Of a DNA stretch of 64,000 nt, positions 8,761 to 17,308 are shown piece by piece. This stretch comes from T3SED10-260 sp035363255 (lineage in GTDB: Bacteria > Caldisericota > Caldisericia > UBA6126). The stretch lies in contig DAOSES010000009.1 in NCBI GenBank assembly GCA_035363255.1, positions 1 through 64,000 of the forward strand, read 5' to 3'. The stretch's first letter is position 1; every line of letters starts with the position of its first letter. Under the pieces are notes generated by a model. The model made no database searches, was not told the origin of the DNA, and worked only from the letters and a program-made list of their open reading frames with translations. The position numbers were made by a program, and so were the translations under genes.

Positions 8761-9515
8761 TATAGTCCCTCCGTTACTTTGAATTCGCCCAGGGGGTAGT
8801 AGTTCATGGTTTCTTCCTGGATGCGTTTAAGGGAGTCAACAGGATTCATTCCCCAGTTGGTGGGACAGGTGGAGAGAATTTCAACGAGAGAGAAACCAAG
8901 GCCTTTGATCTGGGCTTGAAAAGCTTTACGAATTGCGCGTTTGGTGCCCATAATGTTTTTGGGGCTATCTACCGAGGTACGAGCGATGTAGGCGGGACCA
9001 TTGAGTTGGGATAACATTTCAGACATGCGGATGGGATTGCCATCGGAGGAAGCCTTGCGACCATAAGGGGAAGTTTCGGTCTTCCATCCTATGAGCGAAG
9101 TGGGAGCCATTTGACCGCCTGTCATACCATAGATACCGTTGTTTACGAAGATGGTGGTGATATTTTCGCCTCGGTTGGCAGCATGTACAATTTCAGCAGT
9201 ACCAATGGAGGCAAGATCGCCATCGCCCTGATAGGTGATCACAAAGTTTTCTGGAGAGGAGCGTTTGACTCCTGTAGCCACTGCGGGAGCTCTGCCATGA
9301 GCGGCTTGGATGGTATCGAATTCAAAATAGTCAACAGAAAGGGTGGAACAACCTACAGGAACCACAATGACGGTTTTTTCGAGGAGTTGTAGCTCTTCGA
9401 GGACTTCGCAAAAAACGCGATGGATGGTGCCATGGGTGCAACCAGGGCAAAAATTGCGCTGGGTGTCTGTCAGGTAGGGAGTTTGCTTAAAAATTTGTTT
9501 CATTCCGTCAGTCAT
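8760..9515 (-). CDS. 2-oxoacid:ferredoxin oxidoreductase, beta (TPP) subunit
   Basis: A 251-residue thiamine-pyrophosphate-binding subunit. FCPGCTHGTIHR at about 22-33 carries the Cys-x-x-Cys-type signature, GDGDLASIGTAEIVHAANRGENITTIFVNNGIYGMTGGQ-type sequence binds TPP and Mg2+ (the GDGD...NN pattern is clear), and TCPTNWGMNP closes the protein. Its size and sequence are like VorA/KorB-type subunits for branched or 2-keto acids rather than pyruvate. The start ATG is preceded by AAGGAGG. Confidence 0.88.
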   Translation of the reverse strand: MTDGMKQIFKQTPYLTDTQRNFCPGCTHGTIHRVFCEVLEELQLLEKTVIVVPVGCSTLSVDYFEFDTIQAAHGRAPAVATGVKRSSPENFVITYQGDGDLASIGTAEIVHAANRGENITTIFVNNGIYGMTGGQMAPTSLIGWKTETSPYGRKASSDGNPIRMSEMLSQLNGPAYIARTSVDSPKNIMGTKRAIRKAFQAQIKGLGFSLVEILSTCPTNWGMNPVDSLKRIQEETMNYYPLGEFKVTEGL

Positions 9516-9516
9516 C

Positions 9517-10587
9517 TTACCTGACCTCCTTTTGTACTGCTTTTATCTTTTCGATGACTTCCTGGGGAGAGGGAACATTGCCCCCGGTTCGGCCATGGAA
9601 ATGAATGGGTTTGATATCGTGGGTGTACATTTTGACATCTTCCACCATTTGCCCTGCACTTAGCTCGAAAACAAGGATAGCTTTTGTGCTGGGTTTTTGT
9701 GCCAGTTGGAGGATTTGATTTTCTGGGAAGGGCCAAAGCGAAATGGGACGGAACAGACCGACTGAAGCTCCTTCACTTCGCATATGCGAAATAGCGGTTT
9801 TGCAGATGCGAGCCATCGTACCGTAGGCGACCACGATAATCTCGGCATCTTCTGCATGAAAATCTTGAAAACGAACTTCTTTTTGTTTTGCCAGGGCGTA
9901 TTTTGCCTGGATTTTTTGATTGTGACGTTCGAGACCATCGAGATCCAGGTCGAAAGAGGTGATAAGGTTTTTGGTGCGACCTTTGCGACCTGTGGCTGCC
10001 CAGGGTTTGGCTTTCAGTGTGGCGGGGTCTTTGACGCGTTTGAATTCGACAGCTTCCATGATCTGCCCGAGTAGGCCATCGGTGAGAATCATGACAGGGT
10101 TTCGGTATTCGTCTGCAAGGTCGAAAGCATCGTACATTAGATCGACTTGCTCTTGAAGATCGGAAGGTGCAAGGGTGATGATGCGGTAGTCTCCGTGACC
10201 GCCCCCTTTGGTGGATTGGAAGTAATCGGCTTGTGCGGGTCCAATTCCACCCAAACCAGGACCTCCGCGCATCACATTGGCTAAAACTACGGGCAATTCA
10301 GCTCCTGCAATGTAGGAGATGCCTTCCATCATCAGGCTGATGCCTGGGCTGGAGGAGGTTGTCATCACGCGGTGACCGGCTCCTGCGGCTCCGTAAAGCA
10401 TGTTGATGGCTGCTACCTCACTTTCTGCTTGAAGGAAGGTTCCACCTACTTCGGGAAGGCGTTTGGCCATATACGCTGGCGCTTCGTTTTGAGGAGTAAT
10501 AGGATAACCAAAAAAAAGTCTGCAAGCAGCTTTGATTGCGGCCTCTCCTAATACTTCGGCGCCTTTCATCAGAATTTTTTCACTCAC
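9517..10587 (-). CDS. 2-oxoacid:ferredoxin oxidoreductase, alpha subunit (VorB-like)
   Basis: A 356-residue alpha subunit. FFGYPITPQNEAPAYM near the N-terminus, then EVAAINMLYGAAGAG and NVMRGGPGLGGIGPAQADY are diagnostic of the VorB/KorA group; the substrate may be 2-oxoisovalerate or another 2-oxoacid, but this is not certain from sequence. It starts with GTG at 10587, 8 nt after AAAGGGG. It is the first gene of a five-gene operon (alpha, beta, gamma, M20 peptidase, aldolase) with a promoter about 45-70 nt upstream. No delta ferredoxin subunit gene is adjacent, unlike the second copy at 51-53.6 kb. Confidence 0.88.
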   Translation of the reverse strand: MSEKILMKGAEVLGEAAIKAACRLFFGYPITPQNEAPAYMAKRLPEVGGTFLQAESEVAAINMLYGAAGAGHRVMTTSSSPGISLMMEGISYIAGAELPVVLANVMRGGPGLGGIGPAQADYFQSTKGGGHGDYRIITLAPSDLQEQVDLMYDAFDLADEYRNPVMILTDGLLGQIMEAVEFKRVKDPATLKAKPWAATGRKGRTKNLITSFDLDLDGLERHNQKIQAKYALAKQKEVRFQDFHAEDAEIIVVAYGTMARICKTAISHMRSEGASVGLFRPISLWPFPENQILQLAQKPSTKAILVFELSAGQMVEDVKMYTHDIKPIHFHGRTGGNVPSPQEVIEKIKAVQKEVR

Positions 10588-10630
10588 TTGATTTTCCCCT
10601 TTATAAATTTTTTAGATTGTCGCCAATACC

Positions 10631-10659
10631 ATTATAAGGTAGCTGAAATACTAAAGCAA
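10631..10659 (-). promoter_or_regulatory. Sigma-A-type promoter of the korABC operon
   Basis: On the minus strand, TTGCTT (10654-10659) and a perfect TATAAT (10631-10636) are separated by 17 nt. The position, about 45 nt upstream of the GTG start of the alpha subunit gene, fits a primary promoter for the whole operon. Confidence 0.6.
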
Positions 10660-10672
10660 ACCTCGATTGTGA

Positions 10673-13414
10673 TTAGGGGATTCTTTTTTTAAGCTGGCTG
10701 ATGTTTCCTGCCATGTCATAAGCGGTAAAGCGAATATAAAAATTGTCTTCATTGATGGGGAGGGTGGCTTTGAAGCTTCGATCGGGTTCGACTTTGATCA
10801 TATCAAAGCTTTCGTCATCGATCTCGTAGTAAAGAAAAACCCCATAAGAAGCTTGATTGTCATCAATTTTACCTTCAATTTCGATTTGGTCTATGCTGAT
10901 TTTATTCATGCTCAGAGTAAGAGTAGGAGGAACTCTGTCGATCAGCACTTTGGAAGATTTCCCTTCCTTCCATTGATTTTTGTCTTGATAATCGGCTCCT
11001 TTTGGCAGGATAAAGGATTTAAAAGTGTACATTCCGTCTGCTAAAGTTCTTCCCATGATTGTACCAGTGAAGGTGATTCGATAATACCCGGCACCCATCG
11101 CAGCTCTTGCATAAGAGAGCACTCCAAGATTTTGATTGCCTGCATCATCGAAGAGGTTGATTTGAATGCCATCGATCAAATTGGGTGACATCACGTAGAA
11201 ATAGTTTTGATCTCCTGAGCCATCATCGTTGGGGGATATGGCAAGATTGGGATATGAAAAAGCCGTTAGGGTGAGGTCCAGTGGAGTTTCTTCGCCCCAA
11301 TGAAAGATGCCAGGAATGCTTAGGTACTGCTGATCGTAGCTTACTTTTATACGGAATTCATGGCGACCTGCCTTCGGGCTTTCTTGTTCGTTTATTTTGA
11401 GAGTGGCGGTGAAGGTGGAACTGCTTCCTGGAAGTAGTTCACCTGCTGTGGGGGTGATTTCTATCTTATAAGCAGGATCATCGGTCTGGATTTCAAAGCT
11501 AAGATTTGCAGGAGTTTTGCCTTTGTTACTTAGGGTAAAAGTGCTTTGTGGCTGGGAGTCTTTTTTGACATAGAAAAAGCTTACACTCACTGGATTGCTT
11601 GTTATGGTGCCATGAGCAGATCTGAGCAGGTTCATACGCCCCGCTCCCTGACGATACACAGAAAAAGCTTCCTGTGTTTGGGGTTCAAGCAAGGTATCTG
11701 AATAGTTAACAAGCAGGGATTTGATTTCAGCAGGAGTCCACGAGGGGTGGAGTTGTTTCATGAGCGCTGCTCCGCCTGCCACATGGGGAGCCGACATGCT
11801 GGTACCACTTGCATATGCATAGGTATCGTTCGGGGCTGAGGATAGAATAGCTGAGCCTGGAGCAGTCATATCCGGTTTGAGATAGTAGTCTGGGCTGGGT
11901 CCTTGAGAAGAAAAACTTGACATAATCGCAAGTTGAGCATAGCTAAAAGTTAGCTGGCTGTTTGGACAGCTTTCAAGCAATTGGCTAATAATCTCACCGT
12001 CTTCTTTGCTGATAGCCATTACGGGAATATAATCTCCCGCATCGCCCAGGGTGCCTCCAAATAGACCTGAAGCGTTGTTGATAATGATTAAGGCTGCTGC
12101 TCCAGCTTTCATGGCATTCAAGGTTTTTTCTTTGAAGGATATGCCTCCTCGTTTGAGAAAAACAACTTTTCCTTCGACTTCAAGGTCTTTAAAGTCTTCT
12201 TCAAGTCCATATCCTTCGATCATGATACAGGATAGTTTATTGTTTTCTTGGAGGGGAGGGGAAAAAACAAGCATTTGCCCAGGGAAACTTCCTGCTTTTT
12301 CTTTGTTGGAAAGCTCTAAAATGAAGCTGGGTTTTAGTGTTTCGTCGGAAGAGGCTACTGAGATGACGTTTAAGCCAGAGCTGGGTGATGCCAGCGGAAA
12401 GCGATTTATGTTGTTATTTCGAAGTCCATCATTTCCTGCAGATGCTACGACAATAACACCTGCTTCGGAGGCTCGATCGCAAAGAAGGGACAGGGGGTCC
12501 TCAGTCCAACCGAAAAATTTTCCCAAACTAAGATTAACTACATCACAGCCATCAATGACTGCTTGTTCGAGCGCCATTGCAATAGCATCGCCACCTGTGG
12601 TTCTTCTTCCGGAAGAAAACACTTTGTATGCCATCAATGAAGCTTCTGGAGCAACACCTCGCCCTACCGGGGAGCCTGTGGCTATTCCTGCTTCTCCGAT
12701 GCCTGCAACTATCCCAGCTACATGGGTGCCATGGAAGGAAAGTGAGCCATCGTTGGGGATGGGATTCATATCTGCAAAATCAAAACCTCCCCTGACTTTG
12801 TAATAACTGCCATCTGCCTTTTTACCAATGCCTCCACCCAGGTCTCCGTGCCAATAGTCGATGCCGGTGTCGATGATACCCACCAGGGTGTCTTTTCCTG
12901 TTAGGGCTTGCCCAAAATCATCTTTTAGATTCCATACTTCGGGGGCAGAAACTGCTGGAACAGAATATTCTCGATGTTGATAGTATTCATTGAGTCCGTA
13001 TATACGGGCTACTTCGGGGTGTTGAGACAAAAAGGTGAAACCACGGGGATCGGTGTAGAGAGAAAAACCATGGAAAAGCACTTTGTATTCGAATTTGACC
13101 TGACACTCCGAAGCGATTTTTTTTAAATCATTCAAGACTTGAACACGTTCTTGATCGAGCATTTTTGAGTATAAATCGCATCGATAGCTTGAAAAAAGTT
13201 GCTCTTTGACTTCTTGGGAGAATTTTGCCAAGGGGGGGCTTTTGAGCTCCACCATCAGAGCCAACCGGGTGGTATCACTTGCATACTGCTCCACTTCCCT
13301 TGGAATGAAGGTTTTACTTTGTTTTGCGCTTACATTAAAATTGCTTGAGCTTAGGATAAATATTCCCAGCAATAGACTTATTACCATCGTTTGACATATC
13401 CGATTCTGCTTCAT
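10673..13414 (-). CDS. Secreted subtilisin-like serine protease (S8) with PA insert
   Basis: A 913-residue exported protease. A Sec signal peptide covers roughly residues 1-30, followed by an inhibitor-like propeptide to about 155. The catalytic triad is visible: Asp182 in IIDTGIDYW, His228 in HGTHVAG and Ser near 538 in SGTSMSAPHVAGG. A protease-associated (PA) insert is marked by KAGAAALIIINNASG. The C-terminal third has beta-rich Ig or Fn3-like domains, including a FlgD-like ISPNDDG segment. No sorting motif or S-layer repeat is seen, so surface attachment is uncertain. It probably degrades extracellular protein, matching the peptide-using metabolism nearby. The gene is monocistronic and divergent from the phosphoesterase. 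Confidence 0.9.
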   Translation of the reverse strand: MKQNRICQTMVISLLLGIFILSSSNFNVSAKQSKTFIPREVEQYASDTTRLALMVELKSPPLAKFSQEVKEQLFSSYRCDLYSKMLDQERVQVLNDLKKIASECQVKFEYKVLFHGFSLYTDPRGFTFLSQHPEVARIYGLNEYYQHREYSVPAVSAPEVWNLKDDFGQALTGKDTLVGIIDTGIDYWHGDLGGGIGKKADGSYYKVRGGFDFADMNPIPNDGSLSFHGTHVAGIVAGIGEAGIATGSPVGRGVAPEASLMAYKVFSSGRRTTGGDAIAMALEQAVIDGCDVVNLSLGKFFGWTEDPLSLLCDRASEAGVIVVASAGNDGLRNNNINRFPLASPSSGLNVISVASSDETLKPSFILELSNKEKAGSFPGQMLVFSPPLQENNKLSCIMIEGYGLEEDFKDLEVEGKVVFLKRGGISFKEKTLNAMKAGAAALIIINNASGLFGGTLGDAGDYIPVMAISKEDGEIISQLLESCPNSQLTFSYAQLAIMSSFSSQGPSPDYYLKPDMTAPGSAILSSAPNDTYAYASGTSMSAPHVAGGAALMKQLHPSWTPAEIKSLLVNYSDTLLEPQTQEAFSVYRQGAGRMNLLRSAHGTITSNPVSVSFFYVKKDSQPQSTFTLSNKGKTPANLSFEIQTDDPAYKIEITPTAGELLPGSSSTFTATLKINEQESPKAGRHEFRIKVSYDQQYLSIPGIFHWGEETPLDLTLTAFSYPNLAISPNDDGSGDQNYFYVMSPNLIDGIQINLFDDAGNQNLGVLSYARAAMGAGYYRITFTGTIMGRTLADGMYTFKSFILPKGADYQDKNQWKEGKSSKVLIDRVPPTLTLSMNKISIDQIEIEGKIDDNQASYGVFLYYEIDDESFDMIKVEPDRSFKATLPINEDNFYIRFTAYDMAGNISQLKKRIP

Positions 13415-13430
13415 ATTTTTGCCTCTCCTC

Positions 13431-13458
13431 TTGCGTAGAATCTTAACGCCATTATTAT
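13431..13458 (+). promoter_or_regulatory. Promoter of the phosphoesterase gene, possibly leaderless
   Basis: TTGCGT (13431-13436), 16-nt spacer and TATTAT (13453-13458). The ATG of the downstream gene is at 13466, only 7 nt after the -10 box, so transcription should start at or next to the start codon. No ribosome-binding sequence is present in the gap. Confidence 0.45.
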
Positions 13459-13465
13459 TTACACT

Positions 13466-14359
13466 ATGAAAATATTTGCAAGCTCAGACCTACATGTGGA
13501 TTTTGAAAAAAACAGAAGCGCTTTTGAGCTTCCAAGAATTCTTCAAAACACTCTCAAGCGAGAAAAAGAGGACTGCGCTCTTGTGATTAATGGTGATGTG
13601 GCTCAGAGTCTTCCTCTGCTCCACAACTATCTAAAAAAGTACAAAGACATTACCATTCCCAAGTTTTTTACCGCTGGCAACCATGATATCTGGGTTGAAC
13701 CCACGGGAATGAATTCCTTTATGAAATATACTCTGGTGCTTAAAGAGGCAGTCGAAGATGCTGGTTTTCATTTTTTGGATGCCTGCCCCATGATCCTTGG
13801 AAATGTTGGAATTGTGGGAAACATTGGTTGGTATGACTACTCTTTCCGACGACGCTACCTCACTCTTCCTGAAAACTACAAACTGATCCGAGTGGATGAA
13901 AAAAAATACATGACATGGCAAGACCTGAGCATTGAAGACTACCAGAAGAAGATCCTATACGGAGAAATTGGGGGAAAACTGCATCTGATTACTCGGTGGA
14001 ATGATGCGGTTTTTATACGCTGGGAATTGAATGATGAAGAGTTTTGCTCCTATTGTATTGAAAAAATAAAAGCTGATTTTCAAAGCGTTCGGAATCAAGT
14101 CAATAAAATTCTCTTTTGCTCCCATCACATTCATTTTCAGCAATGTGTGCACTACAAAGATTCCCCCAAATGGGATTTTAATACAGCTTTTTATGGCTCT
14201 GAACGGATTGGAGAGTTTCTCTTGGCTGAAGAAAAAGTGGTGGCAGTGCTATTTGCACACTCTCATCTGCCTGATGCACGTTTGATCGAAAATCGCATTA
14301 TGGCGTATAATTTCCCCTTTAAAGGGTCAAATCCCGTCCTTCACAGCATTACTATCTAA
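13466..14359 (+). CDS. Calcineurin-like metallophosphoesterase
   Basis: A 297-residue cytoplasmic phosphoesterase with the di-metal motifs in order: SSDLHVDF (8-15 region), VINGDVAQ, AGNHDIW, CSHHIHF and the terminal FAHSHLPDAR (in place of the usual GHTH). The substrate is unknown. The gene has no Shine-Dalgarno sequence before ATG 13466 and a -10 box 7 nt upstream, which points to a leaderless mRNA. It is divergent from the subtilase gene and convergent with the RecB-type nuclease gene; there are no functionally linked neighbours. Confidence 0.8.
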   Translation: MKIFASSDLHVDFEKNRSAFELPRILQNTLKREKEDCALVINGDVAQSLPLLHNYLKKYKDITIPKFFTAGNHDIWVEPTGMNSFMKYTLVLKEAVEDAGFHFLDACPMILGNVGIVGNIGWYDYSFRRRYLTLPENYKLIRVDEKKYMTWQDLSIEDYQKKILYGEIGGKLHLITRWNDAVFIRWELNDEEFCSYCIEKIKADFQSVRNQVNKILFCSHHIHFQQCVHYKDSPKWDFNTAFYGSERIGEFLLAEEKVVAVLFAHSHLPDARLIENRIMAYNFPFKGSNPVLHSITI

Positions 14360-14370
14360 GGCTGGAGCTC

Positions 14371-15600
14371 TTATTCTCCTGAGTCTTTGTTTTTTTCAGT
14401 GAAACGATACTCTGAGCTTTCGGAAATATCTGCAAATTCCAAGAGCTTTTTTTTCACCTCGGGATCGCTTTGCTGGTTTTGCATAAAGTGCTGAATTTTT
14501 TGTAAATCCAGTGAAGAGAGCTCTTTCCAGACCTGTCTTTGCTCCAACCATTCCTGGAGTTCTTTTGCTCTGGCAAGATTTTCTGGAAAACAGATTCGTT
14601 TTCTTTTTTCGATTCTAAGGCTTGCTTCCTGGGTATGAAGTTCCTGGCACTGATGGGCTTGAGAGAAGAGGTCGATTTCGTTTCTGAGTTCACTCATTTC
14701 CTGGCGTAGCATTTTGAGTTGTTTTTCTGAGTCTTGAATTCGTTGAAATAATTTTGTATAGCGCTGAAGAAGTTTTCCTGACTTTTCTCCTGGTTTAACT
14801 TTTGCCTGGAAGCTTGGTTTCGCTTTTTTGTAACCTTTTACTGGGCAAAGGGGACTATATTCACACCAGGCACAAAGTGCAGATTCTTTCGGAGTAAAGA
14901 GATGATCCTTTTCGATAGTATGAATAAGCTCCAGAGTTTTTATTTTGATTTCTTCAAGCTCTTCTGAGCTTTTTGAAAGGCGTATCTCCTGGTCAAAGCG
15001 AAGGTAATGCCATACCAAGTCGACTTGCCTTGCATGGGGATAAACCTCAAGGATGCCCAGATGGTATAAGGCTAATTGACGATCCTTCCCGCAGTCGGTT
15101 TTGCTTGGGAGTCGCGATGAGGTTTTGTAGTCATGTATCTCAAAGAGTCCTTCCTGGTTTTGATCCAGGCGATCAATAAAGCCAGTAATCTGGTATTGGT
15201 CCAGAGGGAAGGTGATTTGGAATTCATTTGCCAGCGTTTTGCTTTGATTGAAGGGATAGTATCGCTGATAGTAGCTGGATAGTGCTTTTTGCCCTGCTGT
15301 AAAAAATTCCTCACAGGTGGCGTTTTTTTTAACCAAACGAACCTGAGAATGAAATTTGGACTTCCACTGCTCCTGGAAATATGATAAAAGTTCTTCCAAA
15401 GAGGGGGCTTTGCCTTCCTGAAGATTTTGATATAGCTTTTCGAGCACTTCATGGGTTCGTAATCCAAGGTATATCTCAATGCTTTCAAAGGGATCCGGCG
15501 CTTCGACTTCATCGACATATTTCAGTTTGAATTGCCAGGGGCAGTTTTCGTAGCACGAAAGTCGACTATTTGAAAAAGTTTTCACTCGTTCCTCCAACAT
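14371..15600 (-). CDS. PD-(D/E)XK nuclease (RecB/Cas4-like) with coiled coil
   Basis: A 409-residue protein of the PDDEXK_1 group. The N-terminus has SRLSCYENCPWQFKLKYVDEVE, and the nuclease core shows GFIDRLDQ followed by the catalytic block EIHDYKTSS (Asp-x-Lys). CAWCEYSPLCP near residue 245 together with the first Cys resembles the iron-sulfur cluster motif of AddB/Cas4-type nucleases. About 120 residues of charged coiled coil follow, which is not usual for a plain nuclease domain. There are no helicase or CRISPR genes nearby, so a role in DNA repair is only a guess. Confidence 0.8.
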   Translation of the reverse strand: MLEERVKTFSNSRLSCYENCPWQFKLKYVDEVEAPDPFESIEIYLGLRTHEVLEKLYQNLQEGKAPSLEELLSYFQEQWKSKFHSQVRLVKKNATCEEFFTAGQKALSSYYQRYYPFNQSKTLANEFQITFPLDQYQITGFIDRLDQNQEGLFEIHDYKTSSRLPSKTDCGKDRQLALYHLGILEVYPHARQVDLVWHYLRFDQEIRLSKSSEELEEIKIKTLELIHTIEKDHLFTPKESALCAWCEYSPLCPVKGYKKAKPSFQAKVKPGEKSGKLLQRYTKLFQRIQDSEKQLKMLRQEMSELRNEIDLFSQAHQCQELHTQEASLRIEKRKRICFPENLARAKELQEWLEQRQVWKELSSLDLQKIQHFMQNQQSDPEVKKKLLEFADISESSEYRFTEKNKDSGE

Positions 15601-15664
15601 CTTTTTTATCGCAGTTTATAACGTATAATAAGGAAAAGAATAACATAACAAGGAGCAGGATCCT

Positions 15665-16042
15665 ATGGCTGATGAGCTAAGCCCGGCAATGCAACAATAC
15701 CTTGAGACCATCTATGATCTGAGTCAAGAAGTAAGCAATCCCGGGGTTGCAGATATAGCTCTTGCTATGAATATTAGCAAGGCTGGAGTAAGTCAAGCGC
15801 TTGACATGCTTAAAGCTTTGGGTTTGATTGCTCACCCCCGATATGGCAAGGTGTTTCTTACCCGTAAAGGCAAAAGCACCGCCAAGAAAATAAGGCTCAA
15901 ACATGATGCCTTGAAGTTTTTCTTTCATCAAATTCTTGGTGTGGATTCCAGCATAGCTGAAATGGATGCCTGCAAGATTGAACATATCATCAGCAGTGAA
16001 ACCTTTGAAAAGCTACTTCTTTTTCTCAATGATTCTCAATAA
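15665..16042 (+). CDS. DtxR/MntR-family metal-dependent regulator
   Basis: A 125-residue repressor: winged helix-turn-helix (residues 5-75), then a short metal/dimerisation domain. Metal ligands by position are Glu14, His80, Cys103, Glu106 and His107; the ACKIEH block matches the DtxR primary site (Cys102, Glu105, His106) more than the MntR Glu99 site. Position 11 is Gln in place of the Met or Asp normally used. The SH3-like domain of DtxR is absent, as in MntR. It should sense Fe2+ or Mn2+. RBS AAGGAGCAG lies before the ATG and a TATAAT at 15624-15629. No transporter gene is adjacent. Confidence 0.82.
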   Translation: MADELSPAMQQYLETIYDLSQEVSNPGVADIALAMNISKAGVSQALDMLKALGLIAHPRYGKVFLTRKGKSTAKKIRLKHDALKFFFHQILGVDSSIAEMDACKIEHIISSETFEKLLLFLNDSQ

Positions 16043-16056
16043 AACATGAATTGAGC

Positions 16057-17298
16057 TCAAGAGGCTGGATAAAAGTACTTGGATAGGGTAGTTACGGGAA
16101 TGGTGCCTTTTTTGAGATAGTCCAAAACTTGAACAAAATCAGACAAACGATATTCGGTGTCGTAGATGGGATATTCTTCAATTTTGTGGAAGACTAAGAT
16201 CAGCAGATCGTTGTTTTTGTTGGCCTGGTCTATCCATTCGATGATTTGTTCGACGGGAGTGTACATGGATACTACCTGAGAATTCAGCTTTTCTGGAAGA
16301 GCAAAGCCCCCTGGTTGGTGAAGGGCGTAATTGGGGCGAACATAGGGGAAGTATTTTTTGAGCATCTGAATGACTTTTTCGTTGTATTCGCCGTAAGGTA
16401 TGGCATAAAACTGATAGCCTGCGTAGCCAAGCGTTTTGAGGTAGTTTTGGGTGTCTCGAATATCTTTTTCAAGCAAATCTTCAGGAAGAGAAGGGAGCAG
16501 GTAGTCGCTATGTCCTCCGATGTCCCATCCGGATCGAGCCATGTCTTGAAGTTGGAGTGAATTCATAAAGCCGGGTTGGTTGATATAGCTGGGTATGATA
16601 AACATAGTTCCTGGAAATCCGTATCTGTCCATGGTGATCTTGCCTTTGGTATAGGCACTCAACTGCCCATCGTCGTAGGCTATCACCACCCCTTTTTTGG
16701 TCTTGCTTTCAAAAGTGCTGATTTCATCGATCCAAAGGGTAGGGGTTGGTTGCTGGGAGGAAAAGGTGCGAATAAAGATGGATCCGATATGTTTCCAGCT
16801 AGGAAAACCTGCTGACATAAGATTGCTTTGCGATAGAGTGATGCTGTTCCATTCGTTGTCTTTGATGGAGCTGAGATAGTATTTGAGATCTATGAAGTAA
16901 AAATCATCGAAATTTTTTTCAAACTCCTCGTCGGAGCAGAAACCGATAAGAAAGCTTTCGAGCCTTTCCCAGGAAGCTGTCTTGAAGGTAAGTTTGAAGC
17001 CATTTTTGTTGAAATCCTGCCAGGGTATCTGAAGATAAGCGCCCGTAAAATTACCGTCTGGAGAGTGGTCAAAGCGAAGAGATCCAATTCCGCTAAGATA
17101 ATCTTGGTAGTCCACACGAACCCGACCTTCATTGTAGAGGTCGATCCAGCCGGAGTCCATGAGAGAAATGATCTGGAGAGGATCGGATTCTGCGGAGGTG
17201 GTATCTGCTTGAATGCAAACGGAAGACAAAAAGAGAATGAATGCGCACAAGACGACCAAGATGCGAGGAAATCTGAACTTTATTGTGTTTTTATGCAT
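16057..17298 (-). CDS. Secreted polysaccharide deacetylase
   Basis: A 413-residue exported protein. A signal peptide of about 32 residues is followed by a beta-sandwich-like N-terminal domain (about 40-200) resembling a carbohydrate-binding module. The C-terminal NodB-type domain begins at VVIAYDDG (metal Asp) and has GGHSDYL (metal His) and YAIPYGEYN; the last conserved His is in LVFHKIEE. It may remove N- or O-acetyl groups from cell wall or exopolysaccharide. It lies 10 nt after the TauE/SafE gene on the same strand and may be co-transcribed with it. Confidence 0.85.
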   Translation of the reverse strand: MHKNTIKFRFPRILVVLCAFILFLSSVCIQADTTSAESDPLQIISLMDSGWIDLYNEGRVRVDYQDYLSGIGSLRFDHSPDGNFTGAYLQIPWQDFNKNGFKLTFKTASWERLESFLIGFCSDEEFEKNFDDFYFIDLKYYLSSIKDNEWNSITLSQSNLMSAGFPSWKHIGSIFIRTFSSQQPTPTLWIDEISTFESKTKKGVVIAYDDGQLSAYTKGKITMDRYGFPGTMFIIPSYINQPGFMNSLQLQDMARSGWDIGGHSDYLLPSLPEDLLEKDIRDTQNYLKTLGYAGYQFYAIPYGEYNEKVIQMLKKYFPYVRPNYALHQPGGFALPEKLNSQVVSMYTPVEQIIEWIDQANKNNDLLILVFHKIEEYPIYDTEYRLSDFVQVLDYLKKGTIPVTTLSKYFYPAS

Positions 17299-17308
17299 GC
17301 TTCCTCCT

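Noticed and set aside
12051..12803. 250-codon plus-strand frame inside the subtilase gene
   Set aside because: Ser/Pro-rich shadow of a conserved protease on the other strand.
14371..15600. Cas4 of a CRISPR system
   Set aside because: The nuclease and Cys motifs resemble Cas4, but there are no cas genes or repeats nearby and the long coiled coil does not fit.
16051..16060. Perfect palindrome TTGAGCTCAA between the DtxR-like and deacetylase genes
   Set aside because: Only 10 nt, located at convergent gene ends rather than in a promoter; likely chance.
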